Source: Lithospermum erythrorhizon
Taxonomy: Eukaryota; Streptophyta; Magnoliopsida; Boraginales; Boraginaceae
Direction of reading: 5' to 3'
NCBI GenBank assembly: GCA_019722365.1
Contig: JADFUC010000085.1
Coordinates: 1,240,001 to 1,304,000, forward strand
Length of the DNA stretch: 64,000 bases
Position numbers and translations under genes: made by a program. The stretch's first letter is position 1. Each line of letters starts with the position of its first letter. The notes beneath the pieces are model-generated. The model saw only the letters and a program-made list of their open reading frames with translations. It did no database searches and was not told the DNA's origin. Positions 1 through 10,964 of this stretch are shown here, piece by piece.

Positions 1-649
1 AGTTACATTCATTGCTATTACATGCAACTTGTTTATATGTCCGGGAGCTACTCGGGTTGAAATACGGGTCGGACTGATGGTAGCAATCCATACAAGGCTC
101 GCATTGTAACCAACTAATATCACTCCCAGTGTCTATAACCAAATAAAATTGCTTAACGGGTTGACCCACCCCGATTCGGGTGAAGTACTCCCCGCTTCCC
201 TGACTCGCCCCGGAAGTTATCGGGGCCTGGATATCCTCCGACCCGAAACTTGTTTGAACCGGGTTGAACTCGGAATTGTTGAAATTATGGATCCCGAGTT
301 GCAACCGAGTTGTGAGTGAGTTGACTCGGATGGCATCACGAGCGAGTCGAGTCTTGGTAACCGCAGCGTAGTCTTGATCTTTCGGGGTCCGAAAGGCGGA
401 GAGTGGGTGGAGTGTTAAGGATAAAATGGAAGAGGGTGTTAGTGTTTGAGTTTGAGTCTCTTGTTGTTGGAAAGTTTGAGGGGTGAGTGTGAAGAGAGCT
501 TGAGTTTTGGCAATGGAAGCTTTGACATCAAGCTCTTGGTAGTGTTCTTCAAGTTCAGAAGATTCCAATGAACGAGAAAAAGCAAAGCAAATAAGATTGA
601 AGATTACAAAAGCTAGAAAACAAATAGAGGCTCTATGCTTCTGAGCCAT
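1..649 (-). CDS. Nepenthesin-type (A1B) aspartic protease, N-terminal part, ASPG1-like; runs off the left edge
   Basis: The ATG is at 649-647 and the frame stays open to base 1, about 216 codons with no intron. Residues 1 to about 25 are a hydrophobic signal peptide, so the product should enter the secretory pathway. A low-complexity T/Q-rich propeptide region follows. The catalytic domain begins with SGEYFTRIGVG, and the first active-site motif is DTGSD (Asp at about residue 173) followed by ISWLQCEPC. The Cys pattern after it (CxxCMDCYHQSDPYFNP) matches the nepenthesin insertion seen in plant A1B enzymes such as Arabidopsis ASPG1 (PROTEASE IN GUARD CELL 1) and its relatives. These enzymes hydrolyse peptide bonds at acidic pH in the apoplast or endomembranes. 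The second catalytic Asp and the rest of the protein lie outside the window, so activity cannot be judged. The family is certain; the ASPG1-like assignment rests on remembered similarity. Confidence 0.9.
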   Translation of the reverse strand, partial: MAQKHRASICFLAFVIFNLICFAFSRSLESSELEEHYQELDVKASIAKTQALFTLTPQTFQQQETQTQTLTPSSILSLTLHPLSAFRTPKDQDYAAVTKTRLARDAIRVNSLTTRLQLGIHNFNNSEFNPVQTSFGSEDIQAPITSGASQGSGEYFTRIGVGQPVKQFYLVIDTGSDISWLQCEPCMDCYHQSDPYFNPSSSRTYKQVACNSNECN

Positions 650-1800
650 TCTTTCTTTTGGGACAGAGTAAGAATAGCTACTCTAGATGAGGGAATATAT
701 GGACATTTGAGTGAGAGGGTAGGGAGGTGGGTGGGGTAGTACTTCATGTCTGGGAGTGTGTTTGATGACCTCATATGTCTTGATTGAAGAAAAAATATCC
801 AAGAAAAGAAAAGTAATTAAGAGATTGCTATTGATGATGCAAGATTATTGCATTATTAAATCCTGTACTATAGTTTTACTGACATTTCTTGTCGTTTCTT
901 TTCTGTTAACTAACTAATCTTGGAGATAAAAAAGAAAGAGGAAAAATGGGAAATTCACAATCTTTATGTCTAAAAAAAGGGTGTTTGTTGAAGAAGCATC
1001 AAGCAAGAACGTGAAAGCTGCATATATGTGCAAATGAAGTTTCTGAATAATGTTTATTTCAATTATTTTTTGGAGTAGTCTTTTTGTTGAGGGGGCAATA
1101 TTGTATTAGAAATTAGATTGGTAAAGTAATAAAGAAAGGTTGGCAGAAATAAACAATGTTTTTCACTTCACCCAGACGCTTTGCTGTAAAGGGATTAAAC
1201 GGTTTCAAATCCTTATCATATTGTAAGATTTGAGAACCATTAAAAAAAAAAATCCAGTAGTTTTTTCGTGCCTGAATTTTGTATACTCCATTCGTTTAAA
1301 ATGTATCATCATGGGGATTTAAAATATTTTATTAAGCCGATCGCTAAAAAAGCCTACATCGAGATCAGAAAAATTACATCGGACTATAAAAACGTGATAT
1401 TAAAATTATAAACAATCAACTATCAAGTAAAAAAATAATTTTTTTAAACGACATGTATTTCGGGGGTTGGTAAAAAATATATCTTAAGGATGAGACTTGA
1501 TAAGTAAATGATTGATTATTGGATCATGATCCAACAACAAAATAAAATGGAACTCAGTTATTGGAAAAAATAATTCAAATTTAGAGTAATACTAGTCGTA
1601 GGTGTTCGTCAAACGACTTTTAATCGCTATCACTGCAAAATGGCCTAACCTCAAACGAACGAAGTTTTAAGATTTTTTATAACATCGTTTCTTTTAAATA
1701 TGTAATCAAAATTAATAATACAAAGAAAAACCAAAGTTAAAACAAAGCTAATGGGCAGAATGCTTCTGTAATATTATAACAACGTTTATCAATCTAAACG
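650..1800. other. Upstream region of the aspartic protease and AT-rich spacer
   Basis: This is the promoter side of the minus-strand protease gene. It is AT-rich with many homopolymer runs. I see no ORF, RNA gene or clear TATA box that I would defend. Confidence 0.4.
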
Positions 1801-1825
1801 TTTGTTTACTTTAACAAGATAATAA

Positions 1826-2088
1826 CGAACGCGTCTAACTATTTGATTTAAAATAATAATATATCAAAAAAGCGCGCCTAATCTATTTTCTTTTCTTTTC
1901 AGATATTAAAAAATCAAATATATCGAAGCGCCTAACTATTTACTTTCTTCGTATAAAAAAAAGGAAAAAAATCAAAATACATCCAAAGCGTATTTTAACT
2001 AATTGTTTTTCTTCCCTATATATATATGTAAATTAAATACATCGAAACGCGAAATTCTAACTATTCTGCTTTTAAAAAAAAAAATTAA

Positions 2089-2126
<38 letters not shown>

Positions 2127-2142
2127 AAGCGCCTAAACTATT
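1826..2142. repeat. Degenerate tandem array of a ~40-80 bp AT-rich unit
   Basis: At least six decayed copies of a unit built around GAAGCGCCTAACTATTT follow one another, starting near 1830, 1870, 1925, 1986, 2045 and 2122. Each is joined to an A/T-rich spacer. The last spacer has expanded into a (TA)n tract at about 2092-2123. Spacing is roughly 40-80 bp. It looks like an old minisatellite; no coding role is evident. Confidence 0.6.
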
Positions 2143-2163
2143 TCCGATTTTCTCTTACCACCT

Positions 2164-2780
2164 CGGAGCTAACACTTGCTTGCTTGCTTACTAATTCAAG
2201 TTAAACTCATTACTGGATGCATTTAATCAAGCAATTCAATAACGAATAAGCATGAAAGCTGGCCGAAAAAAAAAGGAACTGGAATTAAACTATCAATAAA
2301 TCTATAAGGCATCGTATGTGAATAGAATCGAAGATAAGGATCTAGATAAAGACGGTACAAAATTTAAATTTCTTGGGCGCATAACTTTCAACGGAAGACA
2401 AGACAACGCTCTCGCTTAAAAAATAAAAATAAAATAAAATAAAGATTACCTAATTATCGCCGCTTTTATATACTAATGAGTAGATTATGAGCTAACACTG
2501 CTTGGTTTTCAAGTGACTAATTCAAGAAATCAAGTTACTGATTTATTTAATCACAATTCAATAAATTTAAAGATACTGAAAATGAAAAAAGAATCCGCAT
2601 TTAAACCATTGAATAAACGATGAACCTGAGTGACGTAAGATAAATTAAGAATCGAAAGATGTGTTTATCTAAGAAAGATAGTATTGTAATTTAAATTTCT
2701 CAAAGCTTGTACTTAACTGCGAAAATACTAACATTTTAAAAAAAAGACTGATGACCATGGCCCCTTTTATATACTACCTA
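2164..2780. repeat. Two diverged tandem copies of a ~300-bp segment
   Basis: Copy 1 (about 2164-2480) and copy 2 (about 2489-2780) share an ordered set of blocks: GAGCTAACACTxGCTTG, ACTAATTCAAG, TTTAATCAxxxAATTCAATAA, ATCGAAxGATxxG, AATTTAAATTTCT, then CTTTTATATACTA at the end of each. They are diverged but collinear, so this is an old tandem duplication of a non-coding unit. Confidence 0.6.
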
Positions 2781-2899
2781 TAGATATTAGAGACGTTCAT
2801 GTACTTAATTGTCGAGTTTGGACACCCATCAACGAAGTAGTTCTAGTCATCGTGTGAAAATTAAAGTTTTAGGCATTGTATGTTGCTTAATTTCTTATG

Positions 2900-3400
2900 G
2901 CTTCCGAAATTATTACTATTAGTCTATTACTATCATGTTTACTTTATTTGGCAAGGCCGAATGAACGGTTGTTTCGACCACGATTCTGCGCTACGCTAAA
3001 AAGCCTATTTTTTAGATTGCCCTGTGAGTGACACTTGCCACTCCCTCACCCAAGATGAGATTTTATGAGCCTGCATCTTCTATAAATACCTCGATGATTC
3101 ACTTACGCCATTTTCACTCCCAAACATTTATCAGCTCCCTCTTAAATACCTCCCTCAGACTAACTCGATCGCCGAAGCTCGTCGCTGGCCACCAAGCTCT
3201 GGCCATACTCTCGCATCACTGCACCACCCACACCCTCGGCATTCTTGTGACGGTGCTATGCTTATACCAAGCCTACCCCCAAATAACCATCTCAACACGC
3301 ACCCAAATAACTAAGCCCATAGCCGGTATTACGCGCTTTTCAAATAACCAGCAGAAAAATTTAAAACCAGTCGATCAATGACCACACCCATAATTCGTCC
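2900..3400 (+). repeat. LTR-retroelement-like fragment (TATA box and U5-like sequence)
   Basis: TATAAATACC at 3081 is followed by pyrimidine-rich sequence of the kind CTCCCTCAGACTAACTCGATCGCCG and then CATTCTTGTGACGGTGC. This arrangement is common in long terminal repeats of plant Ty3/gypsy elements. The 117-codon ORF that crosses it is low-complexity (rich in S, T and L) and I do not treat it as a gene. Boundaries and target duplications were not found. Confidence 0.4.
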
Positions 3401-3402
3401 TT

Positions 3403-3675
3403 TTATTTGTTACTATGATCTTTTATCAATGGGGAAGAAGGCTTCTCTCCATCATAATCCGGAAGTGGAACGATCCCAGCATCAATATCATTGACATCTT
3501 CAGGAAGGAGCTTAAAGTGTATTCTTACTTGTTCCATAGTTTTGTTAGGAACCACTGAAGCAATCCGCTTCCATTGTTCTTTCGAATCATCGACCCAATG
3601 TGTTGCAATAGCGTTCTCAAATGCTTTCTCTTCTCCTCTGCTCCATGTCCTAGATGATGATAGACCTGCAGGCAT
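3403..3675 (-). CDS. Single SANT/MYB-domain ORF, likely a truncated two-repeat (DIVARICATA/SRM1-type) MYB
   Basis: This is a 90-codon ORF with ATG at 3675. Residues about 8-70 form one SANT/MYB repeat with the regularly spaced aromatics of the family: TWSRGEEKAFENAI, then EQWKRIASVVPNK, then EDVNDIDAGIVPLPDY. It matches the first repeat of plant R-R MYB factors (SRM1/MYBS and DIVARICATA types). Those normally continue into a second repeat carrying SHAQKYF. Here the frame stops soon after the linker (DHSNK, stop at 3405-3403), and I find no second repeat downstream on the minus strand, where an LTR-like sequence begins. RADIALIS-like proteins also have about 90 residues and one such repeat, so a functional single-repeat protein is possible, but the sequence resembles R-R MYBs more. 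A CTGCAG just after the ATG could be a splice acceptor, so the start is uncertain. A gene fragment is more likely than an intact gene. Confidence 0.55.
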   Translation of the reverse strand: MPAGLSSSRTWSRGEEKAFENAIATHWVDDSKEQWKRIASVVPNKTMEQVRIHFKLLPEDVNDIDAGIVPLPDYDGEKPSSPLIKDHSNK

Positions 3676-5108
3676 TCATGAATTATCACTTCTTGTCAAA
3701 ACTTGGACTTTCTGCCTTTAGCAGGTGCACAACCAGGAAGAAGATATAGGTTCAATGGAGGATAAGAGACATAAACAACCGGAATATAACTAATTGAGGA
3801 GGAGAGGAGGGGGGGTGGACCACTTCTGACCGAGAGGTTGAAGGGTATGGGCTGCTTTGTCTACAAATGAAGGTTCCAATCAGAGCTGGTTGATTAAGGC
3901 CATGTTGATCATTGCTCTGCTCACAAATGGATACTCTATAATATAAACAATTCAAAAACAGTTGTACTTGGAGTTGACTTCTGCATTATCAATTAACAGT
4001 ATGTATATGGGGTCTTGAGCATCTGGTGTAAACTAGTACATAAAATTGTATGGGAAATTTGATCTCACACTCTACCTGGTTTTGATCGTCACAGTTCGAT
4101 TTTCTCAGACTGTTACAACTATAAGCTTCGTCAAGAATGTCAATAGCTTTTATTGTCACATTTTGATGTCACAATATGATTTTCTATGTCATAACTATAA
4201 ACCTTGACAAGAATGAGAATCATTTTATTTCCACATTGTAATTTTGTAGGATTGTTTTATTGTCACATGTTTGATTTTCTCTTACAAAGCTATAGGATTA
4301 CAAAGCTATAGGACAACTTGTCCATTTGCTACTCGAGAGGTCGAATAAATTTACTGGTAACGTCATGTTAGAAAAAAATCTACATGCAACAAATAATGGA
4401 ATCAGCCAAAAAAAAAAAGAAATTGTTTGTTACCCACTCAACAAGTTTGTTGGAAAAGAAAACTCTGGTTGTCTAACTGCACTAGTTTATTGCTCATAAT
4501 CTGCCATATTATTGAGGGATCATTATCATAATAAAACCAAATCATCTGCCTTATAAATATAACACTAAACAAATTATAATAAAACAGAATAAGTTGAAGA
4601 ATCTAAACATAATATGAAAAATATACAGAAGAAAATTAATCTACCAGCGTACATAAATCTGAAAGATGTGTTATCCAACCAGCTGAAATAACTAATCATA
4701 TAGCTTAACTATTTGCAATGAAGACTGACATGAAAACTGCAAGCTCTATCTCCCAAAGGTACTGATTTCTCCTGTAAGACTTTCTGCCAGAGATTTGGCT
4801 GGGAACATTGCTCGGGAAAGCTTCTTCAAGTCCAACCAATGCCGATACATTTCTATGGGTTCTCATTTGCTATGTATTAATGTAATTCTTGTTTTACATG
4901 TACACCTGCCTTGACAAAATCATGAGGCAGAATGATAAACAAGCAAAACTCCCCGGGAAAGTGTTTTCATGGGGAATTGATTAGACAAGTAGAATGTAAC
5001 AATATGCTCTGGAGGCTCTCCATCTTCTTGTTTAGAAGCGTAACACACAAATTTTCATCTTGGCAACTTGAAAAAATCATTCCTTTAAATATTATATGGA
5101 TTTAAGTT
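3676..5108. other. Spacer between the SANT ORF and the 3' end of the DENN gene, with a small decayed tandem repeat
   Basis: There is no convincing gene. Three decayed copies of a unit beginning GTCACAxxTxGATTTTCT stand at about 4089, 4168 and 4263 (periods about 79 and 95 bp), and the last carries the doublet ACAAAGCTATAGGA. The part next to 5108 should contain the 3' UTR of the DENN gene; I cannot place the poly(A) site. Confidence 0.45.
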
Positions 5109-8034
5109 TCAGGTCATATGATTGACACCTAGATGAGATTGAGGATCTTCAGGAAGTTCCACCCCTTGGTGAGTTGTTTGCAAAAGTGCAGCTCTCTCTT
5201 GGTTCATAAGCAACAGTTGCTGCACATCTTTAGGAAGAATGCTAAAAACCTTTTGCAGATTGCTCTTTAATTTCTTGCAAGCAACCTCAGAGTCCACATT
5301 AACACTTCCATGCTGCAGCAACAAAAAAATCAACCATTTTATACTTATATATAACCAAGAACACTTGAACGTGCACTCTTCCGTTCGAGTTAGGAAAGAG
5401 GAATGAAACCAGGAATATATTTATCGGTTCAATGTGTTCTAAATTTATTCTATTTTTTCGCTTCCACTTTTGACTTGTTCTTGAAACTAATCTTATAAAT
5501 TGTTTGAAACTCAAATTCACTAAGTTCACCACTGATTCTTCACCAAATCCTTTAGCTCTAAGAATTCCCTCATTCCAATCTAAGACATTTTCTTTCTCAA
5601 GGCAGTAATCATTCTAGATACTATATTTTGAACCACATGAAGGATTGTAATTTATTCACTTATCTTCCAGCCTTGCAAGAAAAAGGGTGACAAATAAGAC
5701 TGTTATAGGTTTGTCGGGAGAGCAAAGATGAGCTGATCAGTGCTCTTTATCCAGATCGTCCCACCATGTCGGCATTCTAACTACTACAGTAGTTTAAATC
5801 CTATTTTGGTGATATTACAACTTTTGAAAAAACCAGACAGCAAAATAAGGTTATGAATGCTCCTATGTCCTTTATCATATAAAACCACAACTACAACCCC
5901 CACAACCTTCTAAACTTAACATCAAGCGGAGAAAAATATATAATCCATAACAAATTCAAAGCAACAGGAGAGAAAACAAAAATATGTAGTGCATAGTATG
6001 AGAGACAGAATTCTCAACTTGAATCGAATGTGTGGGTACAAATTTTAACACCAAGTCAACTTAACAGAATGACTTGCCTGCATTTCTTCAAGAAGGTATC
6101 TTTCAATAGCGTTGAAGGAATCTACACTTTCCAACTCGGACATTTCCAATATTAATCCTCCTATGTTTGCATTTATTCTAGCTTGCCTCCATAAGATATG
6201 TTGTTCTTGCTCAATGATAGCACGTTTTCTGCGGAACCAAGGCAAGAAGTTGTGTCCTTTCAAGAACCGCCTATATTGAGTGAAAATAAAAATATAAGGA
6301 TGGACAAACAGTTGTGAAATATGCAACGACCCTTTGACCTTGCGGACCCCACTCCAGGCTAAGTAATAGTCAGGAAGACGGTCTAAAGTTGAATATAAGG
6401 GCATGATAATTCATATTTTACCTGTATAGATCCAGCCAATTTGACCTCATCCGCTTCAAAAGAAACTTCCCTGGACCTCTTGTTGACAAGTTCGAAAGAA
6501 ATTCATCAGCATTGAACGAGGGAAGAGGAGGAGGATCAACAAAGGGTGACGAGCCTTCAGATGGCGTGGTTGCTCGAAAATATGGCCCAAAAGGTGCCAA
6601 GAAGTTTGTTGTAAGCTCCAAGAAATGACGACGCAATATCTCATTGTTAACAACTGACATTGATTCCTCAACCCTTGGTGACATCCCAGCATCAATGAGC
6701 CTATTCAATATAGAAGTGTCGGGCTTTGTAACTGCAGCATAAGTGGACCAAATGGCTTCTCTATGCTCTGTCATGAGACTGAGAGGACCTTCTCTCTTCA
6801 ACTTCACCGCATTCAAGAGATTTGATGGAGAAAACTTCAAGGATATATTTTGAAGCCCAAATGCTTCATTTGGGGCAGAAATTCTCCCAGTGGATGCTCG
6901 AGATGTAAATGCAATGCGGCTTGAGTTAGGAGCAGCACATCCGACTGAAATAATGTGAGGAATAAAGCGAAGAGATTTCAAGAAAAAGAGGTTTGTTACG
7001 CCTAGGATCATTGAAGGAAAGACAGAGCCTTCTTGTAGTGAGTTTAAACGGGCAAACTCTGGATCATGAATAGTGAAATAAGGCCGGAAGTCGACACTAC
7101 AATACAGTGGAGCGATTAAAGATACAAGACTAGCAACAGCTTCACAACACTGGGGAGGTGTTGGTGCAATGACAAGAATGGGTTCCCCAATAAGCAATAA
7201 CTCCCACAACCTCCATAGCTGCATCAAGAGACCCCGAAATATACCAAACACATCAGAATCATGAAAAAGACCTTGAGGGATTGATTGATTGGTTGAAAGG
7301 AGAGGTGCTATAGGAGAAGATGACTCTTCAGGTAAAAGGCCTCCATCCAGAGGCAAACAATGTGCAGGTGGTAAGGTCACTTTCAGGGTTGCATTACCAA
7401 TAGGAAGATCCACCATTTGGCCAGGTGTAGGATCAGGCCAATTTGATATACAAGAACCAATGTACATGAGTGCTTTCTTGCCAATGTCAAAATATAAAGG
7501 ACCCATGATTTGTAAAAGAGGTCTAAACACACCGCTGAATGGGCTATGAGAGAGTATAACAACTGATTTCTGTTCACCTCCTCTTTTTAGTCTCTCATCA
7601 TGTCTTTGCCTGTTAAACACAAAACCATATAAGTACTTCGACTCGTGCAGCTTCCTTTTGTTAGTGGATATTTTAAGCTCTTTTCTACCAACTGAGACAT
7701 GTGATGCTTCATAGTTATCTGTTCCGGTTATCTCAGATGCAGACTTATTTGATCTTTCAAAAATCTCTCGTCTCTTGATCCTGAAGAAGAAGATGCAGTC
7801 ATGAATGCTCGAGCGGTTGTGTTGCTGGGAAACAGAATCAGGAAATGAACTAAAGGCAACTTCAAGCTCCTCATTTTGGCTAATAGAGTTAGGCGGGTAA
7901 CACTCTTCAATGAGCTGACCTTGTTCGAGATCAAACCTAATGATGCAGAAAGCAACAACCCATCGCTGCAAAGAATCCTCATCAACAATTATATCGGTCT
8001 CGGACTTAATTGAAAATGAGGGAGAGCGGCTCAT
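5109..8034 (-). CDS. DENND6-type DENN-domain protein (predicted Rab guanine-nucleotide exchange factor), 3 exons, 669 aa
   Basis: Exons are 8034-6422, 6270-6078 and 5312-5109, totalling 2010 nt with the stop. The upstream in-frame TTG (8040) is not the start; ATG 8034 is. The order of blocks matches DENND6 proteins. The uDENN part is near residues 20-160 (RWVVAFCIIRFDLEQGQ; YLYGFVFNRQRHDERLKRGG). The core DENN is near 275-400 (WELLLIGEPILVIAP; DFRPYFTIHDPEF; SMILGVTNLFF). The C-terminal part begins with LRRHFLELTTNF and NWLDLYR. The last exon (KSNLQKVFSILPKDVQQLLL) matches the end of animal DENND6. In animals DENND6A activates a Rab and promotes its membrane recruitment; the plant role is inferred from family. 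Intron 1 (6271-6421) is GT-AG with CAG/GTAAAA. Intron 2 (5313-6077) has donor CAG/GCAAGT and acceptor CTGCAG and keeps phase 0. Nothing appears broken. Confidence 0.92.
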
Positions 8035-9144
8035 TTCCAACTACAACTTTGTAGAATATATCATAGGCCGTTCTTATTACAACAGGCGCGTCAAGGTCCA
8101 AATTGATATTCCATTATGTTTCACATAACCTATTAAGAATTTCACTTAACCTTTCATATCCATAATTTGGGCTGTTTAAAACTTGCAATGATACGAATAC
8201 CATTGAACGATGGTGAATAAATATTCTACATGCATTTCATTTACGAAAATATTAAAATACAAAGATCTTCACATATATAACCAGAAAAACTATAAGTTTC
8301 ATGAACAAACATAAAGTAAAATGCAATATGTGTTTCTAAACATTATCTAAGATATTGCAAATTACCCATTATTCTCCCTTTAAATTCATCCCATGAAATC
8401 GCCACACTCCCAATCAACAAATACTACATAATGCACCAAACTTTACTTTAAAAGACACAAATCCGACGCAATTCTTGAAAATGCACTTAAATTTACTAAC
8501 CCCAACTCTATGGAACTTTGGGTATTGAGAAAGCAGATAAGGATCAAAATCACTTTGGCAATTCATCCCATGAAATTATCACTATCCAACTAACAAATGC
8601 TACATAAAGAACCAAACTTTACTCTAAAAAACATGACCCCAATGCAATTTCTTGAAAAAAAACACATAAATTTACAACCCCAACTCTATAGCAATTTCTG
8701 GCATTACAAAAGCCACTAAATAACCAAAATATATTTTGCAACAAACCAATGTATGCAATTGCAGGCAAAAGCTCAAACTTTCCATTCAAATTCAAGAAAA
8801 TGCTGGAAAATTCAGCTCCAAAGCACATTAAACTTCTCAAAAGTGCCAATTATTTAACTAAATGCACCAAAGATCCTCTCATATAAACTAAATAAATTAT
8901 TTATTAGCAGCATCAAGAATTAACTATAAGAAGGATACATAAAATTCACATAAAAGTAATGCATTACCTTAATTGAACATACCCAAAACAGCAAATTGGT
9001 GCATAAATACAGATCTGATGAATATTGGGAAAATGATTTCAAACCAATTGAATTGATAAATAAAAAGTTGTCCAATAAATAATTCAAAAAATCTACAAAT
9101 GAGGGATTTTTTCGGTTTTTGGGGGCACAAAAAAATATGTAATA
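8035..9144. other. Upstream region of the DENN gene, holding a direct duplication
   Basis: This is 5' flank and probable 5' UTR of the minus-strand DENN gene. The only structure I see is the ~175-bp-spaced duplication listed separately. ORFs here are short shadows in AT-rich sequence. Confidence 0.4.
8382..8702. repeat. Direct tandem duplication, ~140-bp homologous blocks at ~175-bp spacing
   Basis: Copy 1 (about 8382-8525) and copy 2 (about 8557-8702) share, in order, AATTCATCCCATGAAAT, CCAACTAACAAATGCTACAT (with CAATCAACAAATACTACAT in copy 1), ACCAAACTTTACT, TTCTTGAAAA, AAATTTACxAACCCCAACTC and TTTxGGxATT. The copies differ by scattered substitutions and small indels. They lie 350-670 bp upstream of the DENN start codon. 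Confidence 0.75.
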
Positions 9145-9349
9145 CTCCCTCCAATCCAAAATGATTGTGGTTTTGGAAAATCGTGGTAAAATTTTGACCA
9201 TCAATTCTTTCTGGCCCACATAATTTAAAAATTAAAAAAATAATATTACTTATATAAATTTTATATTTATTAGAATAATGAATAATTAATAATTGATGTG
9301 AAAACTTTACTTCCATTTCTAAAAAGGATAGTCATTTTGGATTGGAGGG
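9145..9349. mobile_element. Stowaway-like MITE, 205 bp
   Basis: The left end CTCCCTCCAATCCAAAATGA and the right end TCATTTTGGATTGGAGGG are near-perfect inverted repeats, and TA dinucleotides flank both ends (9143-9144 and 9350-9351). The interior is AT-rich without coding capacity. CTCCCTCC termini with TA target duplications are the hallmark of Stowaway (Tc1/mariner-derived) MITEs. Confidence 0.85.
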
Positions 9350-10400
9350 TAGATGTTGTAAGTCAAATTCTTGAGGGACTCTTTGGATTTGGGTGAATGT
9401 GATGAATGAGGATTAAATTTTATGTATAGTTTGTTTGGGATTTATTTTTTTCAATTCATCTAAGTTAATGTCATTAATTTAGTGTGATCGAATTGATTAA
9501 ACATTTTTTTTATGTTTCACTTAATATTTTAAAATTATTGATATCAACCTATATCTATTACGACTAAATATATTTCTACACATAAACACGAGTTAAGCAT
9601 GGTGATACTAAACTTTTTCTTAGTAACATGTGTTTGATAACGGAAATTTATTCAATAAATACTCATATTAAATTAATTAACTAAGTTCCAATTCAATAAG
9701 TTATATATTGGAATTTGCTTCAATTAAATCATCTTGATCCAATTAAATATGTACATGTGGCGTTTATTATCAATTATAAATTATCGCATTGAAATTGGAT
9801 CGCCTAATTATGGCCCGACATATGATAAACAGGATCATAATAAATAATTATTTCCTCAAATAAACATGTGGGAAATAATTAAAAATTTTGAATAGTTATA
9901 TCTTTTAAATAAATAGAAAGGTATATTTTATCAAAATAAAATCCTTATAATTATTCTTTAATTAGAAATTGGGAGAATAATTATCGGGAGATAGCGAGGC
10001 CGTCAGTAATAGAAACGGCCAGTCGGGCTGAAGCCCAATTGAAGTCAAGCCCAAACCCAAGCCCATCACCTAATATGCCTATAAATAGAGGCATTCATAT
10101 TCATTTTAGAGAAAAAAAACTTCCATTTGGAAGAATACAAAAAGCAGAAGAAGAGAAAAAGATCTACAAAAATCAGAGAACTCTACGAAGCTTGGCTGAA
10201 TCTTGAATCTTCAAATATTTGAATCTTCAAACATTCAAATATCAAGTTCGAGATTAAAAGCGTGAGCTTGTAAATTGAAGTTTGCAACATTCAAGTGTTG
10301 AAGTTACAGGAGTATTAGAACAATCGAGTCCAAGAACAAAATTTGCTAAAGGTCCTTGACTTGTAGTGTAGCAAGTAGAATCAGAGGAATAAATAGAAAT
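9350..10400 (+). repeat. AT-rich spacer ending in a probable LTR-type promoter region
   Basis: From about 10000 the sequence has the look of a retroelement LTR: GCCCAA-rich stretch, TATAAATAGAG at 10080-10090, then a purine-rich leader with repeated ATCTTCAAAxATTTGAATC-type words. I could not fix TG...CA ends or a target duplication, so the call rests on composition and the TATA context only. Confidence 0.35.
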
Positions 10401-10964
10401 TGTACTCAAATCATATCAACAATATTTTTTTGCAACTGCTTATTTTCTTGTCTTCAATCATCATTTTTAGACTTAAGGAAATTTGTTGTTACAACATGTT
10501 AGTAAATCAATCTCAACCATTAAATATTTTATTTCTTAATCAAACGAGAGAATCAAGCATTTCTTTTTGTATGAATGAATTACTCATTTACCCTTTAATA
10601 TTTAGTAACATAAATCAAACTCAAACCGATCGTGCAAAATGCTCGATCAGTTTAAGAGTTGGATGCGTGGATTTAGCCATCCCCATTTATTATTACTCAC
10701 AGGTTGGTTGGTTGGTTTTCCAAGTTCATCATAACATCGGACCACCAAATCTAATCTAATTACAAGGGATAACAAATGAAGGCTTACTATAGGAATTTTG
10801 GATGGTACATTTTGATTACACAATATCTTTGTAATGATTTTATAAGGTATTGAATTACTCCTTTAATGCCAACTGATTTTATAATAAAAAATCAATGTAT
10901 TGAGAAATTCAACCTTTGATTAAGGTTATATTTTATTCATAAAGCTCAAAGCGGTATGCTATAT
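10400..10964. other. AT-rich spacer
   Basis: A 119-codon open frame (10400-10759) crosses this region but has no recognisable domain and a composition typical of random AT-rich sequence. I see no gene or clear repeat. Confidence 0.35.

Noticed and set aside
2003..2194. 63-codon ORF with IYIYIYIY
   Set aside because: Produced by the TA tract in the degenerate repeat.
3028..3381. 117-codon plus-strand ORF
   Set aside because: Low-complexity S/T/L-rich frame across LTR-like sequence; no domain and no splice context.
7289..7549. Plus-strand frame within the DENN gene
   Set aside because: Antisense shadow of exon 1, which is well supported by family similarity.
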